Position numbers and translations under genes: made by a program
Shown here: positions 34,187 through 46,368 of the stretch, piece by piece
Numbering within the stretch: position 1 is the stretch's first letter
How the letters are laid out: the number at the start of each line of letters is the position of its first letter
Notes under the pieces: generated by a model
What the model saw: the letters and a program-made list of their open reading frames with translations, nothing else
Database searches by the model: none
Told to the model about the DNA's origin: nothing
Source: Vesta saturnalis
Taxonomy: Eukaryota > Arthropoda > Insecta > Coleoptera > Lampyridae
Reading direction: 5' to 3'
Assembly: GCA_036346205.1 (NCBI GenBank)
Contig: JARFJB010000889.1
Span: 594,501 to 658,500, forward strand
Length of the DNA stretch: 64,000 nt

Positions 34187-34265
34187 ACCTTTAGCGCGTG
34201 TGTAGTGAATTTAACTTATTTATTTATTTATTTATATGATTTTAATGTTTAGTCTATATGAAGCA

Positions 34266-34271
34266 AATAAA
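34266..34271 (+). terminator. Poly(A) signal, OBP copy C
   Basis: AATAAA lies about 80 bp after the stop. Copy C lacks about 25 bp of the 3' region present in copies A and B. Confidence 0.65.
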
Positions 34272-35975
34272 AAGCTCAAAATTCTCTAAACACTATTGTT
34301 TTGTTGTTTGTACTTATGTATTGGCCTGATGGGCTAGTTTACTCTTGCGATTAGGGTTTCCGAGGCTCCAGCTTAAGTCAAGGGTGGGCGTAGGTTCTCA
34401 TAAATCGGGCCGATAGTTTGCCACCTGATATTTCACTCTAACCAATAAGCAAGAAAAGGTTTGATACATATACCCTATATATTTTCTAATGCTAAATATG
34501 TACACTTATACTACCCTACTTACATTAACAAAACAAGAAAATATAGATGGATTTGAACTTTACTATAATAATTTTTTTACTTTAAAGTAAACAAAGGAAG
34601 GTTATTAATGAATGTACGGAACTCGTCCTGGTACGGCAACTTGAGGGCGGTTCCTGTCTGGCGCCGGTCACTCCTACTGCTTCCGTACGGCCGCTGAGAA
34701 AATGAGGTTAACGGCACAGTTATAATAAGGAGTTTGAACTAGGTACAATTAACTCAAAATATATAAATAAACAAAGTTTGGAAATATTTTGAGTACGTCT
34801 CTGTCTAGTAGAACACAAAATTATATAACTTTTATCCAGAGTGAAGGCCGGTGTGGTAACAATTTTCTTTCTCGGTGAAATATGTTTAAAGATTTAGTGC
34901 ATGGTAGTCAATGTTACCTTGACCATCTAGATCAAAAAGAAAATAGTTATTTTAAAACTTAAATAACCACTTGCCTTTCTCGAGCTTAAACCTACTCTGT
35001 TTAATACAATTTGAACGCGATTTTATACTTAATCTATCTGACGGGATTTATTAAACTAATTGTATGTTACCAAATTTTTTATGCTAAAACTAATGTGAAC
35101 GGTGAATATATGAAAATTGAAGTAACAGATTTTCCACAAAAAACCTAGTTTTGCTTGATATGATTTTTGTGATGTGTTATGGGATGTACCACGGCTGAAA
35201 GTGAAAGAATCATTAATCAGTCTAGGTTGAGGTGTAGAAGTCTCATGTTGTCGTTTTGGCGTTCGCCGCGTACGCGAAGTAGCTTGAAGGTGGAGTGAAC
35301 TTAATTACGTCGTACCAGGGGTGATTTGAAGTCTTACCGTAGGAAGAGTTTTCCGCTTGCCCTTTTTGGGGATATTTTTGAAGATTCGTTCAGTCCGGAA
35401 GTATTGTATCGTGTATTGTTTGTCAGAAGTTACACTTTTCTCGTTCATAGAAATGGATCTAGTGTTTTTGGTTAGTGCGGATCCTTAATTATTTTGCACT
35501 AATTATCGCTATTCTTCTGCGGATGTGTGTAATTAATTCATTGTTATTTGTTAGCTAAAGTAATATTTGTGTGCATATATGTTAAACCAGTTGGAAAAAA
35601 GATTGAAGCATATGGTTTAAACAGTTTTGTTACTGAAGTTTGTATAAATATAATTTAAGAATTGAGGAGCTTAAGAAGCTATTGGTTTCCTTCGAACAAA
35701 TACCGATAGGGTCAATTGTCGTTATCGTTGTGAGAAAGAAGGGAAAGTTTTGATTGATCATTTTGTGCGAGTAAAAGGTAACTATTTCTCTACGTTTATT
35801 TTTTTTGTTTATTTGTATTTATTTAGGTGGACGAATATGCTTTTTGTTTGCCATTTTGTTCCGTAGTCCTTCAGACGTTTTATGAAGCGTGTTCACCCGC
35901 ATATTATCATATCTGTATTGTTTGTTTTATCATAATTACGCTATATAAAATTACGTATTTTATCAAATTTGTTAA

Positions 35976-36665
35976 ATTTTAAATGTTCGGCGTCAGTAAT
36001 CTTCATGAAGGTGTTATTTAAAATTAAGGTACTTCCAATATAAGGTTGTGAAAATTTGAATCTTGTAAGAGTGAGTCCATATCACTCTTATTAGAAATTT
36101 TACATAGTAATGATATATTTAATGTATTTTGGGAGAATACGCTGATTGTTGGTTTTATTCGTGTGTGATATTATCGTAATATACGAATAGCGTTAAGAAA
36201 TTATTTCGTTTCTGTTCAATATTATTTTAATCTCATTCCTTCTTCACAATACTACAGTATTTACGTTTTTTCAAAACTTGAAAGATTGAGTATTGTGTTT
36301 ACATTCAAGTTACAGTATAGCTATATTCTACAGTAACGATGTTCTATTACTTTGAATAATTTAGTGAAAGCTTTAACGTAACAATTCTTTTGCATTTAAA
36401 GATAAGTTTTAAGATATAACGTAACGTAATTATAAAGTAAATAGGTCGTTGACCGGTCATCTGGCATATTTGCACACCAATGATTGTTTTGCGAGTATTC
36501 TCAAATATTTTTAAGTTTTCAGGAAATTAACTCACCATCTGTATTCACCGTTTTACCTGGTTTGTGACCAATTAAATGGTGGCAAGTTTCTTGGTTTTTT
36601 TAGAAATTTAGCTGTGGATTTCTCGCATTTAGGTATTATAACCCCTCATTTTGACAGTTATTAAG
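35976..36665. other. AT-rich DNA, nothing recognised
   Basis: No gene or repeat could be assigned. Confidence 0.45.
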
Positions 36666-36671
36666 TTACAG

Positions 36672-36696
36672 ATCTCTCTCTCTCTCTCTCTCTCTA

Positions 36697-36776
<80 letters not shown>
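36672..36776. repeat. (CT)n followed by (TA)n microsatellite
   Basis: CT repeats to about 36694, then a TA run from about 36699 to 36776. The open frame across it is a repeat artefact. Confidence 0.95.
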
Positions 36777-36779
<3 letters not shown>

Positions 36780-37250
36780 ATCTCGTTTGTTTATATTGTT
36801 GTGACGTATTTTCATTTTAAATTGAATAATTAATTACCGTATTGACCAGTTATTTTTTGTTTATTTGAGCCGATAATTTTACGTTAAAGTTTATCGAAAT
36901 GTACAATGAGTTTTGAGTTTTATTATGGCGTAAGATTTTATTTAAGTGGAGGTGAACCTTGCGTAGAGATTTTTGAAGTAGACTTTCAGGTAGAGGTGAT
37001 AGTTTTCTTTCGAGTGACCATTATGGTTTCCTGTTAGGCCATTATTTTAAGATCTAGTTCATGGCGTCTTTCCTGACATAAAATTGTTTAACAGGTGGCG
37101 CCAAGGAGGGTTACATCAGAACTATTCTTACTCCGGTATTAAGAAGTGTAATAGGTAATGTGAACATCTGTCAATTACGTCAACCTGACAAAAACTGGCC
37201 AAACATATTTCTTAATCTGGAGGTTCTGACTGAACCTAATTCCATTGGTG
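36777..37250. other. AT-rich DNA, nothing firm
   Basis: No coding region is seen. A GGTGGCGCC at 37094-37102 recalls the start of a lysine-tRNA primer binding site of gypsy-type elements, but no LTR or pol sequence accompanies it. Confidence 0.35.
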
Positions 37251-37620
37251 GATAAATAATGTTTTTCATCGTCACTAGCATCAAACTATGAATAACTTCG
37301 TAGAATCATAAAATATCGTTCTTGACCATCGAGGCAATGCGTTTGGTCTTTCTCCCAACAAAATTAGTGTATAACATTTAGTTCTTGTCTATCAACGCAA
37401 TACCTTTAGGTCTTTCTTTACAAAATAGTTACATAAACATTATGGATATCACTGGTCCCAAACTATGACCATATAGAGCCATTAAACAAATACCCTTAAC
37501 CGCTTCGTCTAGCCCGCCCGCTAAAGCGAGTAAACGGATCAATAATGCACTATTTTTGGAAGTTAAATTTAAGCATTTCAAACGATACCACAGGTTAATG
37601 GGTATTACTTTCAAGACATT
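37250..37620. repeat. Degenerate copies of the about 118-bp satellite-like unit (locus 1)
   Basis: Phrases such as ACCATCGAGGCAATGCGTTT, CCCAACAAAATTAGTGTATAA and GGTCCCAAACTATGACC match in order those of the tandem array at 51847-52700. Two or three worn units are visible. Confidence 0.55.
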
Positions 37621-38690
37621 AATAATCTAGCTAAATCTGTTGGGCGTACCCGTAATGAAAGAATATCGCATAATGATGGTAATGATTTTCCGTTTTGCAT
37701 ACCCAATTTTACGAATAGAATTAAAATATCTAATGAATCATGGCATTAGGGATGTTTGAAACCTACAAGAAAAATTAAAGATGATTTAAGATCTCCTCAA
37801 GATGCTTCAAATTTACTATCAGCTTCCGGACGGACTGTACGATGCCTTGTTCTTGAGGAAAAGTATGCACTATCCTATAAAAGTTTTGATACTACAGGTA
37901 TCAAAAACATGACATTTTGCATTACGGGCCAACCGGAAATATCTTCTCTACCTGAACACCTTAGATCATGATATTTATCACAGCATTGCAATGATTGAAC
38001 GTACTTATATTAAAATTATATTAAGTGTATAAATTTTCCGTGTATCTTAATTGTAATCTTTACATAGCAATAAAACGTTTGTAATCCTTTGTTGGATTAT
38101 TTGGTATGCCAAAGTTTTGAATTGTGATCCTTTTCGATCTTCGTAGGGGTTTTTCACAATTGTTTACTGATATTGTACATTTCGTAACAGAACGTTGCAC
38201 TATAGGATTTCAAACACATGTGCAGTATGTCCCGATTTCGTTGTTTGTTATTATCAAAGATAGAAGTTAGCAGTTTTTACATTCACGCACTACTTTGTTG
38301 ACCTAGATTTCATGGTAAAATCGAAAATTTAGTGTCTTCTTTGGTTTTCGACTTACGTCGATATTTCTACACTTTATTCAAGGTCTTATACGTCGCTCAG
38401 TACTATTATACTGATATTTTTCGAAGCGCCGAATGTGCGGTTTTGAGTAGGGAAGAGTCTGGAACAGTGGTCACCTTTTCATATAAAAAGACGAACCATG
38501 CAAATTACTTACTTTTTTGAAAAGGTGGTGCAACAAATTAGTTTTATTGAACTTTTGGTTTCATAGCAACCTAGTACCATCAAAGATGGTACAATGGCCA
38601 TATCTGAATGGAATGCGAACTACTTTCCAAATAAGTTAAAAATGGATCAGATAATGCTATCTATTAAAAAAAAGGTATATTAGGAGCTTA
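37621..38690. other. No recognised gene
   Basis: An open frame at 37756-37971 (71 codons, KPTRKIKDDLRSPQDASNLLSA...) has a reasonable amino-acid composition but matches no family I know and has no clear splice context. I leave it unassigned. Confidence 0.35.
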
Positions 38691-38700
38691 GTTCACAGGG

Positions 38701-39242
38701 TCTACAGGGAAAGAGAAAACATTAGCCCTTCTGCCTATTCCCCCGATTTCTCAGGTTGCACCAAATGAAGAATAATATCATAGGCTGGAACGGTCGATAT
38801 CTCTGGATACGTCGTTGGATATTATACTATATTTCACCTCCGATGGCGCCTATTAAACGTCATATTGAACTGCTCAGCTTCATTAATGACGAACCATACA
38901 AATTAATACTTTTAAAAGGTTACTTATTTCTTTGGAAACTTGATCTAAACTACATAAGATGGTCTTGGCTATTAATCGAATCGAATACATTCAAATAAGC
39001 TTAACAAATCATCACCGACTAAGCAATCTATAAACAAAAGTCTATTAGAACTGTCACCGTTCGCAGTCTCACAGTAGAGAAACATTACCCTTCGCCATCC
39101 CCGATTTACTTAGTTACCAAAGAAGAATAATTCAAGCTGAACGGTCATATTCTGGAACATTTGGATTAAAATTACCCCGGGCGCCTATTAAACGCAAATT
39201 GAACTCTCAGCCATTTGCACCACATAAATTTAACGGTTATTT
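38701..39242 (+). repeat. Diverged direct duplication, about 370 bp apart
   Basis: The order AGAGAAA-CATTA-CCCTT, CCCCGATTT, AAGAATAAT, GAACGGTC-ATAT, GGCGCCTATTAAACG, CAGC, ACCA-A-AAATTAA and GGTTA-TTA occurs at 38709-38930. It recurs, worn down by deletions, at 39074-39242. It has no coding content that I recognise. Confidence 0.55.
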
Positions 39243-39263
39243 AAACGAAACATAGAACACACA

Positions 39264-40284
39264 AATACGCGCACACGCACGTCGAAACATCATAGCTACT
39301 CCTCACCACACCCACATCCAACACACAGCTTACGCACACGCACACGTCACACGCACGCACTGACGCACACCATTTCACACACACGCTTACCTTTACACAG
39401 CTACTTACTGGCTTGGACACGCTACACGCACACGCAACACTGCACTTACGCACTAGAATTTGCTAAACCAGCACACGACACACGCACAACACACGCACAC
39501 GCACACGCACTGCACACACACACCGCACGAACACCACACCACAGCCACACCACACACACACGCACACGCACACGCACACCGCACGCACACGCACACGCAC
39601 ACCACACGCACACGCACACGCACCACACGCACACGCACACGCACACGACGCACACACACGCACACGCACACACACACAGCACACACACGCACACGCGCAC
39701 AACGCACACGCACACGCACACGCACACCACAGCACACACGACACGCACACGCAACCACACACACACGCACACGCACACACACCACACACACGCACACGCA
39801 CACGCACACGCACACACACCACACACGCACACGCACACGCACACGCACACGCACACACACACACGACACGCACACACACACACACGCACACGCACACGCA
39901 CACACCACGCACACGCACCACCACGCACACGCACACGCACACGCAACGCACACACACACGCACACACACACAGCACACGCACACGACACACGCACACGAC
40001 ACGCACTCACACCGCACACGCATACGCACACGCACACGCACACACACACGCCACGCACACACACGCACACGCACCCGCACTCGCACACGCACACGCACAC
40101 ACGCACACGCACACGCACATACACACGCACGCACGCACACACGACACGACACACGCACACACACACATACACACACACGCACAGACACCGCACACACACA
40201 CAGCACGCACACAGGCACGCACACACACCCACGCCCACACCCATACGCACACCCACAACCCCACACGCACGCGCACACACACAT
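39264..40284. repeat. (CACACG)n / (CA)n simple-sequence tract, about 1 kb
   Basis: Almost entirely CACACG, CACGCA and CACA units on the plus strand, irregularly mixed and densest from 39466. Strict purine-pyrimidine alternation runs through most of it. All five long open frames on both strands (His/Thr-rich on plus, Cys/Val-rich on minus) are artefacts of the repeat. Confidence 0.95.
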
Positions 40285-40289
40285 TCATA

Positions 40290-40916
40290 CATGATGGCTG
40301 ATCTTAGCGAAACTTGGCCAAAAGTTGTAAAAGTCGATTTAGCGATGCGAAAAAAAAGTCGATTGCTTAACCTTCTATACCTACTTATGTATATGTAGGT
40401 TGGAATGTAATAGCACGCGTCCAGTAGAAAACTTTGATATGAGCAGATTCGTCACGGTATTTTTGGCAATTTCACGAACTTCAGGGGGCGTAAATGCAAG
40501 ATTATCCTATCCATTTTCGTGTTTTGGATAAAATAAAAAGCGACTATATCAAATTTTCACTTTTAAAATTAAGACATTACCAACCGGTACAAAAATCCTT
40601 AAATCAACTATAGTAAAAAAGTTTGCTTAAAAACGGCATGAAAAGGGAAATTACAAAAAATAGCATAAAAGACGTGTTTCATAAGACCTTGAAACACTCA
40701 TTCTCTAAAAAACTCGTGTCTACGCCACTTGTTTTGTTAAACCTAATTTTGTGCTCCAAGACTGGTCTTATGAAGCTTGATACTATTAATGTAAAAGGGT
40801 GCAGCTTGAGAATTCATACTGAATTAGTTTTTTCTGTTTAAAATTTATCAAATTGTACACACATTTTCGTTATTTTTTTTTCGTGCGCTCTAAATTTGCA
40901 TGTGTCTGTGAGTGAG
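40290..40916. other. No recognised gene
   Basis: A 72-codon frame at 40623-40841 has no family motif. Nothing else was found. Confidence 0.4.
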
Positions 40917-41250
40917 TTGATATAGTAATTCTCACGAGTCAGAGTAGTTGCGTCACTAATATTAATACTTTCAGAGGGCTCCGATGCTGTCAGATTTTGA
41001 AAAATAACGTTTGACAAATGTCAAATCTCAGCTTCAGGGGTTATGTTTATTTTATCACAATAATAAAATTAAAGTATTATATTTCTTTTAGAATGATTGC
41101 TAGAAATGCTTGACAACACCGGACAGAATTGCCAACCTAAATCAGTTCTATCTGCATCCTCTCGTGCACAATAGGCAGGTTCTAAAGGTGGTAATGAAAT
41201 AAAGTTAGTTATGACGCAACTGCTCTGACTCGTGGAAATTGGTATATCAA
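40917..41250. mobile_element. MITE candidate with 39-bp terminal inverted repeats
   Basis: The left arm 40917-40955 (TTGATATAGTAATTCTCACG and on to AGTTGCGTCA) is matched by an inverted right arm 41212-41250 of equal length with about five differences. The core CACGAGTCAGAG is perfect. The 256-bp interior has no coding motif. No target duplication could be fixed. Confidence 0.6.
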
Positions 41251-42235
41251 TATTACCTTACTGAGGTTAGTTCTGTGTTTCAATTTATGTAATTTATCAT
41301 TACACTTCCTTACCGAGAAATTAAGAAGTAATGGCACTCCTGCGATTGCATTTATAGTATGTAGTTGGGTTTTTGAAATAGAGCCGTTCTCACGCTAACT
41401 GAAGGTTACTGCAACAATTTCACCATTTAGGTTCAAATTTTACTTTGTTTCAATTTTATTTGCAAATTAAATAAATGTAATGAATGTTGGTAATGCTGCC
41501 TTTCCCGTTGCAATAAAATAGGGTTAGCTCTTCCATAAGCTTTGTTTTGAACCGTTGGAGTAATTCTGCTTTATGGTACCTACTTGTGCAAGCTTTCTGT
41601 CGACCAAATTTTCATATCATCAGTGATTACGTCATAATCGAGGTGAAAACTGATTATTTAGTTATAAACTGCGCCTATTATCGTAATCATTGAGCAACCA
41701 TACACACGAATTCGTTTAAAGACTTTGTACAAAATATTCTTTTTTCCACAAAGCAAATTTATCTGTTGATTCAAAAACGGATATGATATCTCGCCAAAAT
41801 ATATAAAGTAACAGTTACATTAACAGCAAATGGTTTATGTTACATAATTGTCTACTTAAAACTTTGGCCTCCTATCCCGAGGAGTTTAAAGTTATATATT
41901 TTTATTTTAATACAAATTTTACAAAATTCTTATGTTCCGATCAGAATTATAGTTATCGTCATCAACAGAGAATAATACTTTAAAAGAATCAATTAAAATT
42001 CCAAATAGATCCATTAAATGCAAAAACGCAAAGAATAAGGTATCAAACAGTGTATTTGAAAGCCTACTATTAAGTGTCATTTTAGTGCCAATAAATAGCT
42101 AAATCTTTAATAGATTAAATATTATTTGACCTCCTTGAAAACGACATTCGTGTGATATTAGTGACTGGTCCAAAAAAGCTATTTTGACTGGGGAAATGTT
42201 ATAAAAGCCCTCACAATGCACCAAAAATTCTGTAA
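41251..42235. other. AT-rich DNA, nothing recognised
   Basis: It may include the 5' non-coding part of the following hAT element. No terminal inverted repeat was found. Confidence 0.4.
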
Positions 42236-42239
42236 ATCA

Positions 42240-44035
42240 CAGAAATCATTTTAGAGCATGAAGAGAATTGGAGATTCGATTAAAGCAGAAAGAAAAACTG
42301 TTGACGCTGAATATCAATGACTTATGGATATGGAGATTCAGCATTGGAGAGATGTTCTAAAAAGAATTATCTCTTAATGCTTAGGTTGTCGTGGAACAAC
42401 TGAACATTTGTTTCGGCCTAATAACGGAAACTTCCTAAAGTTGGTAGAATTGCTTTCTGAGTTTGATCCAGATATGGAAGAACATGCCTGGAGAGTTCAA
42501 CGCGAGTCTGACAAATGGTTTGTGAGTTATCTAAGCAATAATATAAAGATGAATTGATAAATTTGATGGGAAAAGGAATTTTAAACAAAATTGTCGTAAT
42601 AACAAAAATCGCTAAATATTGTTGGATAATCGCCGATTGTACACCAGACGTAAATCATATTGAACAACTCTCATTAGCTATAAGAGTTGTCGCTTTTAGC
42701 TTCATTCAAAATAAATATGAAATTGAAGAATTCTTTATTGGTTTTTTTCGAAGCCAGTGATTCAACCGGAGAGGGTTTGACAGAACTTATTCTGGCACAT
42801 TTAGAAAAGTTAGGTATGGAGTGGCTTAGAGGACAAGACTATGACAACGAAGCTAATATGAAAGGAGTAGGAAAGGGTGTACAGAATAGAATACTAGAAA
42901 AATATCCTAGGGCGTTTTATGTTCCCTTAAGCCTATTTGTGAATGATGCGGCGTCTTCTACAGAAACAGCAACTTTTTTTACTGTACAAGAACTTTACAC
43001 TTTTTTTCTTGTTCTACAAAGCGTTGGGAAGTGCTAAAAAATATGTTTCACAATTAATTCTAAAACCATTGAGGGCTGCTAGGTGGTCAAGCAGAGTAGA
43101 TGCGTTAAAACCTTTACGATTTCCACTTTGCGAAATCTATCATGCATTATTCGAAATAATAGAAGACGTTAATAGAGATGCAGAAACGAAAATTAAAGCA
43201 AGAGGGTTAGCAAAAAATATTAAAAATTACAAGTTTATATGCGGTGTGATTCTTTTGACATGATATTTTATTGGAGATAAATTCAGTCTCGAAGCTATTG
43301 CAATCTGTAACCATAGCTTTGTCAGATTCTACAAAAAGTGAAAAGTTACAGGCAATCTGCATATGATGAGATAAAAATTGCTGCTAATAAGATTGAAAAG
43401 AATCTTGAATGTAGTACAGAATTCCTCTCGAAACTGAAGTTAGAGCCAGGAGGAAAAACCGTCAATTTGAATATGAAGCTATCGATGAACCCTTAACGGA
43501 GGAAAATAAACTTTTTTAATTATATTCTGGACATTACCATTAATTCTCTGAATTAACGATTCACGCTTCTGGAAACCATAGCAAAATTTCCAGTTTTTAT
43601 ATGACATTTTCAAAGTCAAGGATATAGATGACAAAACGCTAGAGCATTATTCTATCAGTCTCCAGTCAATACTTCAGGTCGAAAATAAATCAGATTTAAA
43701 TGAAAATGATCTTCAAGAAGAATTGCGTGATGTATCCCGAATGCTACCTTATTCTGTGATGGATGTTGTAAATTATTTGTGTCAAAATAACTTAATTACT
43801 TTGTATCCGAATAGTGTTGTGCTCTGAGAATTTTACTAACACTCCCAGTGTAGCTAGCGGGGAATGAAGTTTTTCCAAATTAAAATTAATAAAGCACTAC
43901 TTAAGAAGTTCAATGAGCCAAGTAAAACTTGAAATCTGTCATTAATTTCTATTGAATCTACATTGGCTGCCACTCTAGACTACATATCCCTAATTAACGA
44001 ATTTGCTAAAGTTAAAGTTAGAATGGTAAAACTGT
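42240..44035 (+). pseudogene. hAT-family transposase pseudogene (ZMYM1/DUF4371-like)
   Basis: Pieces in order: HWRDVLKRIIS (about 42340), RGTTEHLFRPNNGNFLKLVELLSEFDP (about 42390-42470), then STGEGLTELILAHLEKLGM and RGQDYDNEANMKGVGKGVQ (about 42760-42890). These are followed by YPRAFYVPLS and NDAASS (second catalytic region), LKPLRAARWSSRVDALKPLRF (about 43060-43120) and SVASGE-SFSKLKLIKHYLRS, the hAT dimerisation motif, near 43850-43905. RGQxYDNGANMxG and TRWSSRxDA are hallmarks of the DUF4371 type of hAT protein. Stops (for example in the conserved ASGER-SFSKL) and at least four frameshifts disable it. It spans about 1.8 kb of a normally intronless gene. Confidence 0.8.
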
Positions 44036-44039
44036 AGTA

Positions 44040-45415
44040 TTGTAGATTGTTGTAGTTGATAATTGATATAATTTTAATTTATATTTTCAAAATGAAAATA
44101 GTATTCGTAAATTTTCCTGCCGTTTTTTTTTTAAATCACAATCTAATGTTAGTTTAAAGAAAAAAAAAACGTTTTGGAGACGGCATTTCGAAGACTTGCA
44201 TCATACTAAGAAAATCTACAGCATGGCCCCGTGAACCCATAAAACATAATTAAACTTCACTTTATACATTTCTGATTGAATGTTTTCAAAGGGTATGCCG
44301 TTACCTATAATAAACAATTTTATTTGACCTTGATACATCAAAAGGTAGACATGCTATAACTACTTTTAGGGGTTAAACTACAGGAATTGTTTCAGTAGTG
44401 TTTTAATACACGATAAAAAACAAATAAAATTATACTACAATCATTTGAGTTCAAGGTGTAACTCTTATTTACAGATTACATAATTTATACAAGCTGGTAT
44501 TTTCAAAAAGCATTAAAATAGTTTAGCGTTATAATTGTTTCTATGTTCATAACTATTAAACATTATTATACTATTATTCCAATCAAATTTACTTTTTACG
44601 GTTTGTGCAATTTTGCAGATTTTTTAATAAGGGGAACAATAGGTAATGTTACAAATTATTATTATCATTATTAACTTATAATAATAACAATAGGTAATGT
44701 TAAATAAACATTAAAAGTGACAATATATTGTTTGTTTGGGAAAACCTCGTTATATTTACTATCTTACAGTATACTGTGAATTTCATGAGTTTCCCTTTAT
44801 TAATTTGTACGATGAACTGTTATCCAAGAGTTTTTTATACTGCGTTAATAAAAAATTCAAAGTCCATGAGTGTGTAACTTCACCTAAATTTAATTATACT
44901 TTTAATTTACACCAAATTAACTTTTAAATGAAATTTTTTATCATTAATAAAGGTAAGTAAAACCTACAAAGTTCAAGTTCAGATTTAATTACTTTCTTAG
45001 TTTAAACTAAATTTTTAAAATTTCACTTCACTGTCTTCACTTGTTTTAATATTGTCTACTTAATTGTAAACAGATATAACGAAACGCGAATCAAAAATAA
45101 AGATAAGTGCAGGTTTCGTAAGTGAAATGAATTAAATCGATATTACAATTTTCGTTTCAATATCACCGCATACCCAAACAATCCATACTTATTTTTTACT
45201 AAATGTATCACGTTAATTACACATCTCCAAAATTATACACAAAACAACTATTAGTGAATATTCGTTCAAACTTTTTGCAACTTTGATACTTATTACCAAA
45301 GTTTTAACTGAGATTTTAATTTAAATAATACATTAATCCGGTATTCGTCCCTTGTAAAAAGTTTTGTCGTTTCCAATAAAATTATTTCTGATTAAAAAGT
45401 AATTAAATAAACTCA
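44040..45415. other. AT-rich DNA, nothing recognised
   Basis: No gene was found. An imperfect repeat of ATAGGTAATGTTA flanks a TAT/AAT-rich stretch near 44640-44700. Confidence 0.45.
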
Positions 45416-45421
45416 TCCTAC

Positions 45422-45475
45422 CTGTATATATTGAATGTCGTCCTGAAAATCACCAAACACCCGCCGTCTATACAT
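45422..45475 (-). CDS. Candidate first coding exon of an unidentified gene
   Basis: On the minus strand an ATG at 45475 opens an 18-codon stretch, MYRRRVFGDFQDDIQYIQ, ending exactly at CAG followed by GTAGGA (donor at 45421-45420). The roughly 130 bp upstream of the ATG (45476-45610) are clearly GC-richer than the surrounding DNA, as often seen in a 5' untranslated exon. A partner exon would lie at lower coordinates, perhaps beyond a long intron; I found none. It could also be chance, because a short open stretch plus a donor is weak evidence. Confidence 0.3.
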
Positions 45476-45610
45476 AATGACGAAGAACAATCGACTGATA
45501 CTTTCCACCGCAGTTTTCCAGACGCCTGAAAAGCTCTGTCAGCGCACCGCGACGAAGCTTTAAGTTTTCGACACTTTACCGGAAAACCATCCAGATTGAC
45601 ACGATATGGG

Positions 45611-46262
45611 TTGTGAATATTATAATTAACTATTTCTGTGTTACATACACTGCTTTTAATACAAGTCCTACAGGGATAACTAAGTGCGTTAAAATAATGA
45701 GGTTTGATATACTGGTGTACGCATGTATGTTCAGAGTGCTGATAAAATCGAGGTTAGTTTTTGTTTAAGAAGGATACAATTAGCAAGTGTCCTATAATTT
45801 CAAGTGCATTACCTTCATGAACTAAATCAATTTTTATTGTGTATAAATGCATTTTAAGAATTTTATGAGGAAAATCGATATATTTAGTATTATATTTTCA
45901 ATAAAGGTTTTTAATGTATTGCCTTCTTAGTTGCAGTTAAAGGTTGAATATTAATTTATTCATTGCTTTATTGCAACCACCCGTTTTCAACATCATAAGG
46001 ATATTAGAATACGCTCCGTTGTGTATTATATTGAAAGATAAAACATGAAATAAAATCTGCGTGCTTATTTAACATAATTTTATTGGTGGGTACAATTTTA
46101 AAGTAAATGGTTAATAATAGGTTAATATTACGAATTTTAATTTGTACATTTTCACAATCAGACCACATATTCGTTATATTTAGGATTAAAGCAAAATAAA
46201 AAATGAGTTAACCTGCAGTCTACTCGCAAGCACCCAAACAACAGTCGAACTCTACAGTTACA

Positions 46263-46263
<1 letters not shown>
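45611..46263. other. AT-rich DNA, nothing recognised
   Basis: If the exon at 45422-45475 is real, this would be upstream or promoter sequence. No TATA box could be singled out with confidence. Confidence 0.35.
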
Positions 46264-46335
<72 letters not shown>

Positions 46336-46368
46336 CACACACAACACACACACACACACACACACACA
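46264..46368. repeat. (TA)n followed by (CA)n microsatellite
   Basis: A TA run to about 46332 and a CA run to 46368, directly against the left end of the following mariner-like element. Confidence 0.95.

Larger units (their letters stand above)
31470..35975 (+). repeat. Segmental duplication block C (contains OBP gene copy C)
   Basis: 31470-35100 matches block A without its mariner-like and piggyBac insertions. 32440-35150 plus 35205-35258 and 35856-35975 matches inverted block B. It is the least interrupted of the three blocks and the best guide to the ancestral unit. Segment 35259-35855 is absent from block B. Confidence 0.8.

Noticed and set aside
37094..37102. Gypsy-type primer binding site (GGTGGCGCC)
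   Set aside because: Nine bases alone are weak. No LTR pair, gag or pol sequence was found on either side.
39446..40398. Five overlapping His/Thr- or Cys/Val-rich open frames of up to 312 codons
   Set aside because: Translation of the CACACG tract on both strands and in several frames; a repeat artefact.
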